From Nesterenkonia haasae (GTDB lineage: Bacteria; Actinomycetota; Actinomycetes; Actinomycetales; Micrococcaceae): a stretch of 64,000 nt of DNA. The position numbers were made by a program, and so were the translations under genes. The notes under the pieces were generated by a model. It saw only the letters and a program-made list of their open reading frames with translations, was not told the origin of the DNA and searched no databases. Location of the stretch: contig NZ_VFIE01000018.1 in the NCBI RefSeq assembly GCF_010119385.1, positions 556,375-620,374 of the forward strand. Reading direction: 5' to 3'. This document shows positions 45,701-54,403 of this stretch, one piece after another. Numbering within the stretch: the first letter of the stretch is position 1; every line of letters begins with the position of its first letter.

Positions 45701-46221
45701 GCGGTGTAGGACTACGCATTGTGCTGGATCAGCCGGAGATACCCGGTAACACCGGCAACATCATCCGGCTCGCTGCCGTTGCCGGATTTGAGCTGCACAT
45801 CGCCGGACCGACCCTGTTCGACTTCTCCGATGCCAAGCTCAAGCGGGCAGGCTTGGATTACCACGATCTCGCTGTGATGACCGAACACGAGGACCTCGAG
45901 GCCGCCTATGCGCACCTTGGGGTCTCCAGCAACCTGGTTACACCGCCCCCTGGTACCGGCGAGGCTGCGGCCGCGCGGGTCTTCGCCTTCACCGGAGAGG
46001 GCTCCACGGCCCATACCGATGTCAGCTACCGCCCCGCGGACGTTCTGCTCTTCGGCCGAGAGTCCACGGGTCTGGACACCTCCGTCAAAGAGGACCCACG
46101 GGTGACTGGAACTGTGCGTATCCCCATGCTGCCCGGAAGGCGCAGCCTCAACCTCGCGAACTCCGTGTCGATTGCCGTGTATGAGGCCTGGCGGCAATGT
46201 CGCTTCAACGGCGCTGTGTGA
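45697..46221 (+). CDS. trmL: tRNA (cytidine34-2'-O)-methyltransferase TrmL
   Basis: Small SPOUT methylase that modifies the ribose at wobble position 34 of leucine tRNAs. The three motifs are intact: PEIPGNTGNIIRLAAVAGFE, LLFGRESTGLD and MLPGRRSLNLANSVSIAVYE. 174 residues, close to the family standard. Its start overlaps the stop of the J-domain gene by four bases (ATGA). Confidence 0.95.
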   Translation: MSGVGLRIVLDQPEIPGNTGNIIRLAAVAGFELHIAGPTLFDFSDAKLKRAGLDYHDLAVMTEHEDLEAAYAHLGVSSNLVTPPPGTGEAAAARVFAFTGEGSTAHTDVSYRPADVLLFGRESTGLDTSVKEDPRVTGTVRIPMLPGRRSLNLANSVSIAVYEAWRQCRFNGAV

Positions 46222-46300
46222 TCCTGGCGCACAGAGATGCACGGCTCCGGGTGGGTGTTGGTCGCCTCAGCATTCAGGTCCGCTGACTAGACTCGGCCTT

Positions 46301-47836
46301 ATGAGCGAGACTCCCCGCCGCGATGAGGCGGCCTCCCCCCAAGAGGCCGCACCGGTCGCCGAAACACCGGTGGAACTTGATCACCACCAGCAGATCGAAC
46401 AGCCCACTCTGACGGATCTGCTGACGAGCACTGCGCAGGGGGACCAGGCTGCGTTCTCTGCGTTCTTTGATGCCACCGCCGACGTGGTCTACGGGCTGGC
46501 GCTCATCATGCACGCAGAGTACGATCACGCGCACTCTTCGACGATCGCGGTCTACCGGCATCTTTGGGATCAGGCTGACGCTCGGGCTCGTGACCTTCGG
46601 CTGCAAACTCAGGCATCTCAGCTGCTGACGGAGGAGTTCGCAGATGTCAGTCCGGAGAGTCCCAGCTACCGACCCAATGAGTATGAGTTGGTCTTAGAAT
46701 GGCTCATCCCGCTGACGCACCGGATTTTCGTGGAGCGATTCCGCGACCGCAGCACGAGCCCGATTCCACTGACGCCCGTGCCGCAAAGTGAAGGCGGCGG
46801 CGTCGCCGGTCTTCCCGAAGAGGTGCTGGAAGATCTGCTGGCGCTCTCCGACTCTCAGGCCCAAGCCCTGGCGCTGACCTTCCTGGCGGGTATCCCCCAC
46901 CAGGAGGTGGCCGAAACGGTCGGCGCGGCGGTGCCGTCGATCAAATCCAGGCTGCGCGATGCCATGACGCGTCTACACAGCCAGCGCGAAGCCCGGGACA
47001 CCGGCACCGACCCTATCCTCCGCGCCGCGGTCACCAAGGAAGATCTGGAGCGCTCCGGAGGCGTGAACCGCAACTTCTCGAACCAGATTGCTGCCGATCT
47101 GGACAAAGGTCTGCTGGTGGAGCTCGCGGAGCTCTACGCACTCGACGCCGTGGACGATGCGGAACGCGCACTGCTCGATGAGAAAGCACTCACGGCCTCT
47201 CCGGAGGAAGCCCAGCAGTGGGAGACCCGTGTGCTCGCAGCACGGCGGACACTGGCAGAGATTTTCGCCTCCGACCCGGTGGCTCCTCCCTCTACTCTGC
47301 TGGAGGAACTCCTGGAAGGACTCGGCGGCCAAGAGGTCGGGGTGTCGCTGGTGGAGGACATCTCCAACCACACCGGGGAGGACGAACGCCGTAAACCTGT
47401 GGTCAAAAAGTGGATGTTCATTGCCGGGTTCATAGCGATTGTGCTCATCGGGGCCTTGGTCATCTGGCAGTTCACCGTCCCCCGCGACGTCCAGGCCATC
47501 GCCGATGCCGACCCTGATGCCTCACTAGTGGAGGACTACCAAATGGAGCAGGGCGGGACCATCGACGCGGTCCTCGCTCCCACCGAAGATGTCGGATATG
47601 TCCAGTTCGAGGATGTTCCCGGCACTGAAGGCGACCAGACGTATCAGCTGTGGCTTCTTCCCAGCGGTGCCGGTGAACCTGCCTCAATAGGAAATTTCAC
47701 CGCTGACCAGCTAGAAGATGAAATCATCGACATCAATAATTTGGCCCAGCACCAGGCGCTGCTGGTCACTGTCGAAGAAGTGCGCGGTGAAGAGCGTCCG
47801 CAGGGTGACATCGTGGCCCAACTTCCGCTGGATTAG
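46301..47836 (+). CDS. Sigma factor / RskA-like anti-sigma fusion protein
   Basis: A 511-residue membrane protein joining two roles normally on separate chains. Residues ~47-150 resemble ECF sigma region 2 (GDQAAFSAFFDATADVVYGL, then WLIPLTHRIFVERFR), residues ~183-225 region 4 (ALALTFLAGIPHQEVAETVG, an HTH). Residues ~270-325 resemble an RskA anti-sigma domain (LLVELAELYALDAVDDAERA), without zinc-binding His/Cys. A membrane helix (371-392) and an exported RskA domain (398-509, YQLWLLPSGAGEP) follow. Region 2 is divergent. ATG at 46301; the open frame continues upstream into trmL. Whether it still activates transcription is unknown. Confidence 0.75.
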   Translation: MSETPRRDEAASPQEAAPVAETPVELDHHQQIEQPTLTDLLTSTAQGDQAAFSAFFDATADVVYGLALIMHAEYDHAHSSTIAVYRHLWDQADARARDLRLQTQASQLLTEEFADVSPESPSYRPNEYELVLEWLIPLTHRIFVERFRDRSTSPIPLTPVPQSEGGGVAGLPEEVLEDLLALSDSQAQALALTFLAGIPHQEVAETVGAAVPSIKSRLRDAMTRLHSQREARDTGTDPILRAAVTKEDLERSGGVNRNFSNQIAADLDKGLLVELAELYALDAVDDAERALLDEKALTASPEEAQQWETRVLAARRTLAEIFASDPVAPPSTLLEELLEGLGGQEVGVSLVEDISNHTGEDERRKPVVKKWMFIAGFIAIVLIGALVIWQFTVPRDVQAIADADPDASLVEDYQMEQGGTIDAVLAPTEDVGYVQFEDVPGTEGDQTYQLWLLPSGAGEPASIGNFTADQLEDEIIDINNLAQHQALLVTVEEVRGEERPQGDIVAQLPLD

Positions 47837-48612
47837 AACCCGGAGATCCGGGCGGGGTCGTTGACGACCACGTGGTGGAACTCCTCGGCATAACCGCCAG
47901 CACCGTGTGCGGTCTGCAGCTGCTCCACGACGAACTCCCGCATCCGGTCAGCATCGCGATGCTGGCTGAAATGCCGGCCCAGCGCGGCAAGTTTCCGATC
48001 CTGGTATCCGGTGACGTCCACCCGGAGGTTGACGCGTTCTGCTGGCGATCCCATCAGCAGAAGGTGCTGGATTTTGAACGCCGGCAACCCCGCTGCCTCT
48101 AGTTCTGGATATGCGAAGGGGTTCTCCACATAGGGGTACGCTGCCCGCACCACGGCCTCACCGGTCGCCAAATGGTCGGGGTGGGCTTTCTGCAGTCGGT
48201 CCCACGCCCTCTCCGGGTGGAAGCTCAGCACCGCTTGGGGCTGGGTCTGGCGCATCACGCGCACCAACTCCCCCACCAGCTGCGAGGTGGGCTGGACAAA
48301 ACCGTCCCGTTCATCCAGCACAATCACTTCGGATATCCCGACGACGTCCGCAGCTGCCTCCTGCTCGGCCCTCCTGAGTCGGCTCGTCTCTTCAGCGTTC
48401 CGACCGGGGTCGAACCCACCGGCGTCACCAGTGGTCAGCATGCACAGAGTGACCTCGACACCAGCATCGGTCAATGCGGCGATCGTTGCTGCGCTTCCGA
48501 AGTCAATGTCGTCCGGATGCGCGGACACGGCAAGCACCTTGTGCAGGCCGAGCTCGGCGATGAGTTCAGCAGGTGGGCACAAGCGGGCGGCGGGGACGGG
48601 CATCGTCGTCAT
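47833..48612 (-). CDS. PIG-L family deacetylase
   Basis: Zinc-dependent N-deacetylase of 259 residues, the family of mycothiol-pathway MshB/Mca and LmbE-type enzymes. The metal motif AHPDDIDFG starts near residue 32, and the second His is in KAHPDHLATG near residue 145. It could act on an N-acetylglucosamine-bearing thiol or glycolipid; exact substrate unknown. Its stop overlaps that of the sigma/anti-sigma gene by four bases. Confidence 0.88.
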   Translation of the reverse strand: MTTMPVPAARLCPPAELIAELGLHKVLAVSAHPDDIDFGSAATIAALTDAGVEVTLCMLTTGDAGGFDPGRNAEETSRLRRAEQEAAADVVGISEVIVLDERDGFVQPTSQLVGELVRVMRQTQPQAVLSFHPERAWDRLQKAHPDHLATGEAVVRAAYPYVENPFAYPELEAAGLPAFKIQHLLLMGSPAERVNLRVDVTGYQDRKLAALGRHFSQHRDADRMREFVVEQLQTAHGAGGYAEEFHHVVVNDPARISGF

Positions 48613-48618
48613 CGGGGA

Positions 48619-50175
48619 TCACATAGAGGTCAGGGTGACCTCTACCTCGGTCGTTTCCCCGTCGCGCATGACGGAAAGAGTCACGGTCTCATTTTCGCGG
48701 TACTCACGGATGATCGCTGTGAGATTGTTGGCGTCCTCAATCCGGCGGCCTTCGACCGCCTCGATGATGTCCCCTTCTTGGATCCCCGCATCCTCGGCCG
48801 GGGAACCGGGCGCCACACCTGTGACAAGGCCTCCGACGCTGAATCCGGCTACCGGGATCGGCTGCCCGTCTTCGTCCTCGAACACCTCGATATTTCGCTC
48901 GTTGACCTCGGGGTCGGATGACGCCTGGTAGACGTTGACACCGAGCAGACCGTGAGACGCTTCGCCCTCTTCGATGAGGTCCTCCGCGACCCGGGCCGCG
49001 TAATCGATCGGAATGGCAAAGCCCACACCGATGGAACCGGCACCTTCAGAACCGAACATGCCGCCTCCCGAGGTGGCGATCGCCACATTAACTCCGATGA
49101 CCCGGCCCTCGCCGTCCACCAGCGCACCTCCAGAGTTGCCCTGGTTGATGGCCGCATCAGTCTGGATCACGTTCAGGGAGATCGGCTGCGCTGTGGGGTT
49201 GGTGCCCGGGAAGAAGAAACCGTACCCGTCTTCCTCCTCCGGGTCCCCTGGCTCTTCAGGCTGACCCGGCGGTTCAGGGAGCTCCTCGGCGTCGTCGTCA
49301 AAGAAACCCTCCGGATCCTCACCCTCTTCCGGGTCGACGGCCGCTGAGGCCACCTGAATCGTGCGGTCCAGCGTGGAAACGATTCCGGTAGTGACTGTTC
49401 CGTCAAGGTTCAGCGGAGCACCGATAGCGATGGTCTGATCACCCACATTGAGGTCCGCGGAGCTGCCCAGTTCGGCCGGCACCAGATCCTCCGTGTCAGC
49501 CAGCTGGATCACGGCGAGATCTGAAAGGGGGTCCGTGCCCACCACCTCGGCGCTCGTGACTCGACCATCTGATAGCCGCACCTGGATCTCCGGGTCGCTC
49601 TCTGCACCGCCGAGGGTGACCACGTGGGTGTTGGTCAGCACGTGGCCCTGATCATCGAGGATGATCCCGGAGCCGGATCCGGCACCGTCTCCGCCGGCGA
49701 CGGCAAGAGTCACCACTGACGGAGCCGCAGTATCAGCTGCTGCGGTGATCGCGGTGGCATTCTCCGGGGCGTTGATCTCGATCCCGCCGCCTGCGGTGCC
49801 GTTGCCTGCAGATTCTTGACTCGCGTTGTCGAACACGTACTGGCCACCAAGGACTGCACCGCCTCCCAGCAGGCCGGCGATGATGACGCCCGCAGCGAAA
49901 CCGCCCACACCGATACCGCGCTTGGCGGTCTTAGGAGGGCGGTCCTGCGGTTCTTGGGGCTGGGTCCACGGGTTCGGCTCAGAGCCAACGTCGCTTGAGT
50001 ACGAAGACTGGGAACCTTCTGTCGACGGTGGCTGGTCCGACGTGGCCGAGAAGGACTCGGGCCCGGTTTCTCCGGGCCTGGTGATGGGCGCCCCCGGCGC
50101 GGGGATGTGGGCGCTGGGCCCAGGCGACGATGGACGCTGCGGGTCGGATGACTCACCGCTGGTGTTCTGGGACAT
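48619..50175 (-). CDS. HtrA/DegP-type serine protease with PDZ domain
   Basis: Envelope protease of 518 residues. A disordered Pro/Ser-rich cytoplasmic segment (1-80) precedes one membrane helix (~87-112). The trypsin-like domain has His184 (LTNTHVVT), Asp219 (SDLAVIQL) and Ser348 (QGNSGGALVD). An acidic, Pro-rich insertion of ~55 residues (about 278-332) lies between two barrel strands just before the Ser loop. A PDZ domain covers ~405-515. The ATG at 50175 is chosen with AGGAG 12 bases away; the frame is open far upstream. Confidence 0.93.
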   Translation of the reverse strand: MSQNTSGESSDPQRPSSPGPSAHIPAPGAPITRPGETGPESFSATSDQPPSTEGSQSSYSSDVGSEPNPWTQPQEPQDRPPKTAKRGIGVGGFAAGVIIAGLLGGGAVLGGQYVFDNASQESAGNGTAGGGIEINAPENATAITAAADTAAPSVVTLAVAGGDGAGSGSGIILDDQGHVLTNTHVVTLGGAESDPEIQVRLSDGRVTSAEVVGTDPLSDLAVIQLADTEDLVPAELGSSADLNVGDQTIAIGAPLNLDGTVTTGIVSTLDRTIQVASAAVDPEEGEDPEGFFDDDAEELPEPPGQPEEPGDPEEEDGYGFFFPGTNPTAQPISLNVIQTDAAINQGNSGGALVDGEGRVIGVNVAIATSGGGMFGSEGAGSIGVGFAIPIDYAARVAEDLIEEGEASHGLLGVNVYQASSDPEVNERNIEVFEDEDGQPIPVAGFSVGGLVTGVAPGSPAEDAGIQEGDIIEAVEGRRIEDANNLTAIIREYRENETVTLSVMRDGETTEVEVTLTSM

Positions 50176-50295
50176 GGTTGTGTGCTGCTCCTGCTTAGGA
50201 CGGTGACGGACAAGCAACCAGATGACGGTGCCACAGCTACCTGGACAATCCCTTAGCCGGTGTTCGCCAGCGTCTTCTCCTATAGACTCCTGACC

Positions 50296-51780
50296 ATGGT
50301 GCCAGAAACCCTGTTCACGCTTCCTGTGGCGACCGGCGCTGTGATCGTTGGCCCTTTGCTCATCGGTGCGGCCATTTTGGCGCTCATCGGTGTGGGGGCA
50401 GTCTACCTCTCCGGAGGTAAGAAACGGACTCGACGATTCATCCAGAGTCCATCTTCGGGGCCGCAGCAGCTTGAACGCGATCCCTTGGATCAGAAGTCCA
50501 CCGAGGAGCTCAGACTGCAAGCCGGCGAACTTCTCGTAGCCGCTGATAATGCGGTGCAGTCCAGCGACCAAGAGCTGCTCTTCGCCTCCGCCTCCTATGG
50601 GGATGAGCAGGTCGCCCCCTTCCAAGAAGACCTGGACGAAGCCAGGAAACACCTCAGTGAATCTTTCCGTCTGCAGCAGCAGGTGGACACCTCAGAAAGC
50701 GCTGAGGAGTCTGCATCCCGCGACTTGTACAAGCGGATTATCAAGAACTGTGAACAGGTCAACAAGACGCTGCAGTCGCATAAAGACCAGTTTGACCAGT
50801 TGCGGGATCTGGAACGCGACCCCAGTCCAGCATTGAATGAGCTGGTGGACCAGCTGCACAGGCTTCAGGAACGCCGCGAGCGGGCAGAGTCAGCCCTTAC
50901 CGGACTGGCGGAACGGTATAACGACGACGCTCTGCGCCAGTACCGCGACAATCTTCACCAATCGGGTACCAGTCTCGACGCCGTGGAGGAGTCACGGGCG
51001 CAGGCGGCCTCGGCGATAGACCAGGGAAACACGGCCGAAGCAGTCGTAGCACTGCACTCCGGAGAGCAGGCAGCCGCCGACGCGCAGCGGCTCATGGAAT
51101 CCATGGAAGAGGCCGAGGAACGGCTCAAGAGCGCCGCCAAGAACATTGATGTGGGCATTGCCCAGACCGAGCAGGATCTGGCCCAGGCCAAGGCCACCTA
51201 CCAGGCCGGCCAGGCGCCTGAACTGGCAGGCCCGATTGCCGCTGCTGAGACAGCAGTGAGCCAAGCGAAGCGTGCCCTGGACTCCGGACAGCGGATCGAC
51301 CCACTGGAACTTCTCCAGCAGCTGGAGCTGGCCCACCGTGAGTTGGACGCCCCGCTGAACTCGGTGCGTGACCGGCAGGCCCAGGACCGCAGGGCCCGCG
51401 AAATGTTGCAGCATGAGCTGCTGACAGCTCGCCACCAAGTCCAGTCCTCACTAGATTTTCTCCGGTCACGGCGTTACGGGGTGTCCTCCACTGCCAGAAC
51501 CAGGATGGCAGAGGCTGAACGTTGCGTCACCGAGGCGCAGACCATTGGAGATTCCCAGCCGTCACGGGCGGTGGAGCTGGCCCAGCAGGCCAAGACCCTT
51601 GCAGTACAAGCAGCGCAGATCGCGGAGCGGGAAGCAGCCACTGCGCAGATGCAGTCTATGGGCGGCGGGTACGGCACCGGCGGTGGATTCGGCGGGTTCG
51701 GGTACCCCGGTGGGCACCGGCCTATGGGTTACGGCGGAGGGTTCGGCTACGGACGGCGTCGTCGTCGGGGGTTTTTCTGA
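50296..51780 (+). CDS. Membrane-anchored coiled-coil protein with Gly-rich tail
   Basis: A 494-residue protein. A single N-terminal helix (residues ~8-36) is followed by a long helical region rich in Gln, Glu, Ala and Arg (45-460), predicted coiled coil, and a Gly/Tyr-rich tail ending in basic RRRRRGFF. The tail and coiled coil resemble actinobacterial TPM-domain proteins, but the exported TPM domain itself is absent. It directly precedes pspA. The ATG at 50296 is taken; the frame is open to 50260. Confidence 0.75.
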   Translation: MVPETLFTLPVATGAVIVGPLLIGAAILALIGVGAVYLSGGKKRTRRFIQSPSSGPQQLERDPLDQKSTEELRLQAGELLVAADNAVQSSDQELLFASASYGDEQVAPFQEDLDEARKHLSESFRLQQQVDTSESAEESASRDLYKRIIKNCEQVNKTLQSHKDQFDQLRDLERDPSPALNELVDQLHRLQERRERAESALTGLAERYNDDALRQYRDNLHQSGTSLDAVEESRAQAASAIDQGNTAEAVVALHSGEQAAADAQRLMESMEEAEERLKSAAKNIDVGIAQTEQDLAQAKATYQAGQAPELAGPIAAAETAVSQAKRALDSGQRIDPLELLQQLELAHRELDAPLNSVRDRQAQDRRAREMLQHELLTARHQVQSSLDFLRSRRYGVSSTARTRMAEAERCVTEAQTIGDSQPSRAVELAQQAKTLAVQAAQIAEREAATAQMQSMGGGYGTGGGFGGFGYPGGHRPMGYGGGFGYGRRRRRGFF

Positions 51781-51901
51781 TGTCTGCTCGCCAGCTGAGA
51801 AATATCCTCCCAGGGGCTGATGCCATACCAGCACCTGGCGTTAGTATCGTGAAGGTGATCGATCGACATGGGTCGACGCCCCTCAAGGAAAGGTGATCAC
51901 T

Positions 51902-52708
51902 GTGACTAAGCAGTCCATTTTCGGCCGGATGTCCCAGCTGGTCCGCGCCAATGTCAACTCGATGCTGGACCGCGCCGAGGATCCGGAAAAGATGCTGGAT
52001 CAGATGGTTCGAGACTTCACGGACAACATTCGTGAGGCCGAGGAGGCTGTCGCCCAAACCATCGGCAACCTGCGGATGATGGAGGACGACTACAAGGAAG
52101 ATCTCGACACTGCACGCTCCTGGGGCCAAAAGGCCCTCGCGGCTTCACGCAAGGCCGATGACTTCCGCAATGACAACAATGACGAGAACGCCGCCAAGTT
52201 CGACAACCTCGCCAAGGTCGCCATCCAGCGCCAGCTGGATGCTGAGAGCTCCGCCAAGAACGCTGAGCCCACCATCCAGTCTCAGCGGGAGATCGTGGAG
52301 CGTCTGCGGACCGGCCTGGAGCAGATGAAGACCAAGCGGCAGCAGTTGCTCTCCAAGCGCGACGAGTTGGTCGCACGTTCCAAGGCTGCCCACGCCCAGT
52401 CGCAGGTCCACGACGCGGTCAAGTCCATTGATGTGATGGACCCGACATCTGAGGTTGGCCGGTTTGAAGAAAAAATCCGCCGTGAAGAGTCTCGAGTCCG
52501 CGGTCAAAACGAGCTCGCCGCCTCCAGCTTGGACGCGCAGTTCGAATCTCTTGAAGACCTGGGCGAACAGGCCGAAATTGAGGCACGCCTGGCTGCTCTG
52601 AAGTCAGGGTCTTCGAGCCCGGCTGAGCTCAGTGCCGGCAGCGAAGCTGGCACTGGTGTGACGGAAGAAGACTTCGCCGCACTGGAAACAGAGAAGCACA
52701 AAGCCTGA
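51902..52708 (+). CDS. pspA: PspA/IM30 family membrane-stress protein
   Basis: Peripheral membrane ESCRT-III-like protein of ~269 residues that stabilises damaged membranes. KQSIFGRMSQLVRANVNSML and DPEKMLDQMVRDF are the family N-terminus, followed by helical hairpins to residue ~215 and an acidic tail. The GTG at 51902 is preferred; GGAAAGG at 51887-51893 lies eight bases before it. It follows the coiled-coil protein by 121 bases. Confidence 0.93.
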   Translation: MTKQSIFGRMSQLVRANVNSMLDRAEDPEKMLDQMVRDFTDNIREAEEAVAQTIGNLRMMEDDYKEDLDTARSWGQKALAASRKADDFRNDNNDENAAKFDNLAKVAIQRQLDAESSAKNAEPTIQSQREIVERLRTGLEQMKTKRQQLLSKRDELVARSKAAHAQSQVHDAVKSIDVMDPTSEVGRFEEKIRREESRVRGQNELAASSLDAQFESLEDLGEQAEIEARLAALKSGSSSPAELSAGSEAGTGVTEEDFAALETEKHKA

Positions 52709-52726
52709 CCTCGAATAATCTGAGAC

Positions 52727-52758
52727 AATGGGGAGCTGAACCAACAGCTCCCCATTTC
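52727..52758 (+). terminator. Hairpin between pspA and pdxS
   Basis: Perfect 12-base inverted repeat (52727-52738 and 52745-52756) with a six-base loop and a short T-rich tail. It lies 19 bases after the pspA stop and only 18 before the pdxS start. It could be the pspA terminator or, if transcription starts near 52727 from TAATCT (52715-52720), a leader hairpin of pdxS. Confidence 0.75.
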
Positions 52759-52775
52759 TCTGTCCAAGGAGACGA

Positions 52776-53687
52776 ATGACCAGCACGGCCGACAACAACG
52801 CAACTCCCGCCACCGGCGCCACAACGGTGAACACCGGACTGGCCCAGATGCTCAAAGGCGGAGTGATCATGGATGTGGTCACCGCTGAGCAAGCCACGAT
52901 CGCCGAGGAGGCCGGAGCCGTCGCCGTTATGGCTCTGGAGCGCGTACCCGCCGATATCCGTGCCACCGGTGGTGTGTCGCGAATGTCTGACCCGGATCTG
53001 ATCACCGGGATCATCGACGCGGTGTCCATCCCCGTCATGGCAAAAGCTCGCATCGGTCACTTCGTGGAAGCTCAGATCCTCGAGCATCTCAAGGTCGACT
53101 ACATTGACGAGTCAGAGGTCCTCTCCCCCGCGGACTACGTCCACCACATCGACAAGTCCAAGTTCAAGGTGCCCTTTGTCTGCGGAGCCACCAATCTGGG
53201 CGAGGCGTTGCGCCGGATCACTGAGGGCGCGTCCATGATTCGCTCCAAGGGCGAAGCCGGCACCGGTGACGTATCCGAGGCTATGAAGCACATCCGCACC
53301 ATCAACTCCGAAATCGCGCAGCTGCGCTCTATGGCTGAGGACGAGCTCTACGTAGCGGCCAAGGAGCTCCAGGCCCCCTACGACCTCGTGCGGCAGGTAG
53401 CCAAGGACGGTCGGCTGCCCGTGGTGATGTTCGTCGCCGGTGGTGTAGCAACCCCAGCGGATGCGGCGATGATGATGCAGATGGGTGCAGACGGCGTATT
53501 CGTCGGCTCTGGCATCTTCAAAGCCGGTAACCCTGCGGCCCGCGCTGCGGCCATCGTGAAGGCCACAACATACTACGACGACCCCGCTGTCATCGCCGAG
53601 GTGTCCAAGGGCTTGGGGGAAGCCATGGTGGGTCTCAATGTCTCCGACCTTCCAGCTCCACACCGCCTGGCTGAGCGCGGCTGGTAG
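52776..53687 (+). CDS. pdxS: Pyridoxal 5'-phosphate synthase, lyase subunit PdxS
   Basis: Joins ribose 5-phosphate, glyceraldehyde 3-phosphate and ammonia to form PLP in the DXP-independent pathway. [20 protein letters not shown] opens the barrel, the first substrate Lys is in [10 protein letters not shown] (Lys89 here), and the second in [11 protein letters not shown]. 303 residues, full length. AAGGAG before the ATG. Partner pdxT follows after 118 bases. Confidence 0.98.
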   Translation: MTSTADNNATPATGATTVNTGLAQMLKGGVIMDVVTAEQATIAEEAGAVAVMALERVPADIRATGGVSRMSDPDLITGIIDAVSIPVMAKARIGHFVEAQILEHLKVDYIDESEVLSPADYVHHIDKSKFKVPFVCGATNLGEALRRITEGASMIRSKGEAGTGDVSEAMKHIRTINSEIAQLRSMAEDELYVAAKELQAPYDLVRQVAKDGRLPVVMFVAGGVATPADAAMMMQMGADGVFVGSGIFKAGNPAARAAAIVKATTYYDDPAVIAEVSKGLGEAMVGLNVSDLPAPHRLAERGW

Positions 53688-53721
53688 AGCTCGGCTCCAC
53701 CACACAGCTCGTCCGCACAAT

Positions 53722-53785
53722 TTTCAGGTCGGTGTTGGGGTGTCAGTATCCTATGGGAGGCTGACCGCCCAACACCGACCTGAAA
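53722..53785 (+). promoter_or_regulatory. Long inverted repeat between pdxS and pdxT
   Basis: Perfect 18-base inverted repeat (53722-53739 and 53768-53785) with a 28-base loop fills most of the pdxS-pdxT gap. There is no T run after it, so it is not a clear intrinsic terminator. It could tune pdxT expression, stabilise pdxS mRNA, or bind a regulator as DNA. Confidence 0.6.
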
Positions 53786-53805
53786 TCTGAGTAGCAGGAG
53801 GCTCT

Positions 53806-54393
53806 TTGGCCCCGCATATTGGCGTCCTTGCTTTGCAGGGGGCTGTGGCTGAACACGAACGCGCTTTGCGCGCCTCAGGCGCTGAAGTTCGCAAGGTCCG
53901 CCGTCCCTCCGAGCTCGAAGGCCTGGATGGTCTAGTCGTGCCTGGAGGTGAGTCCACCGCTATGGCCAGGCTGGCAGCGCCGGTCCACCTGATGCCGGCC
54001 ATCCGAGAGCATCTCGATGACGGGATGGCCGTCTTTGGCACTTGCGCTGGCCTCATCCTCGCAGCGGACACGGTCTCGGACGCGGAAGCATTGAAGGGGT
54101 TCGAACGAATCCGCGGTCTCGGCGTTGTGGTGCGCCGCAATGCCTATGGGAGCCAGCTGAGCTCCTTCGAGGACCGACTGGAGGTTGACGGTCTGGACTC
54201 ACCACTCCCAGCGGTGTTCATACGCGCTCCGATTATCGAAGAGGTCACCTCACCCGAGGTCGAAGTCCTGGCCGAATCCCATGGAAACCCGGTCGCAGTC
54301 CGCCAGGGAAAGATCTTGGCCGCCAGCTTCCACCCGGAACTGACTCCTGACTTCCGACTTCATCAACTTTTCACCGATATGTGTGCCGAGTAG
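53806..54393 (+). CDS. pdxT: Pyridoxal 5'-phosphate synthase, glutaminase subunit PdxT
   Basis: Supplies ammonia from glutamine to PdxS. Triad: Cys80 in FGTCAGLI, His176 and Glu178 in FHPELTPD; VVPGGEST is the oxyanion/Gly-rich loop. 195 residues. It starts at TTG 53806, set by GGAGG six bases upstream and by homology of MAPHIGVLALQG; no ATG lies nearby. Confidence 0.96.
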   Translation: MAPHIGVLALQGAVAEHERALRASGAEVRKVRRPSELEGLDGLVVPGGESTAMARLAAPVHLMPAIREHLDDGMAVFGTCAGLILAADTVSDAEALKGFERIRGLGVVVRRNAYGSQLSSFEDRLEVDGLDSPLPAVFIRAPIIEEVTSPEVEVLAESHGNPVAVRQGKILAASFHPELTPDFRLHQLFTDMCAE

Positions 54394-54403
54394 GGTTCGA
54401 GCG

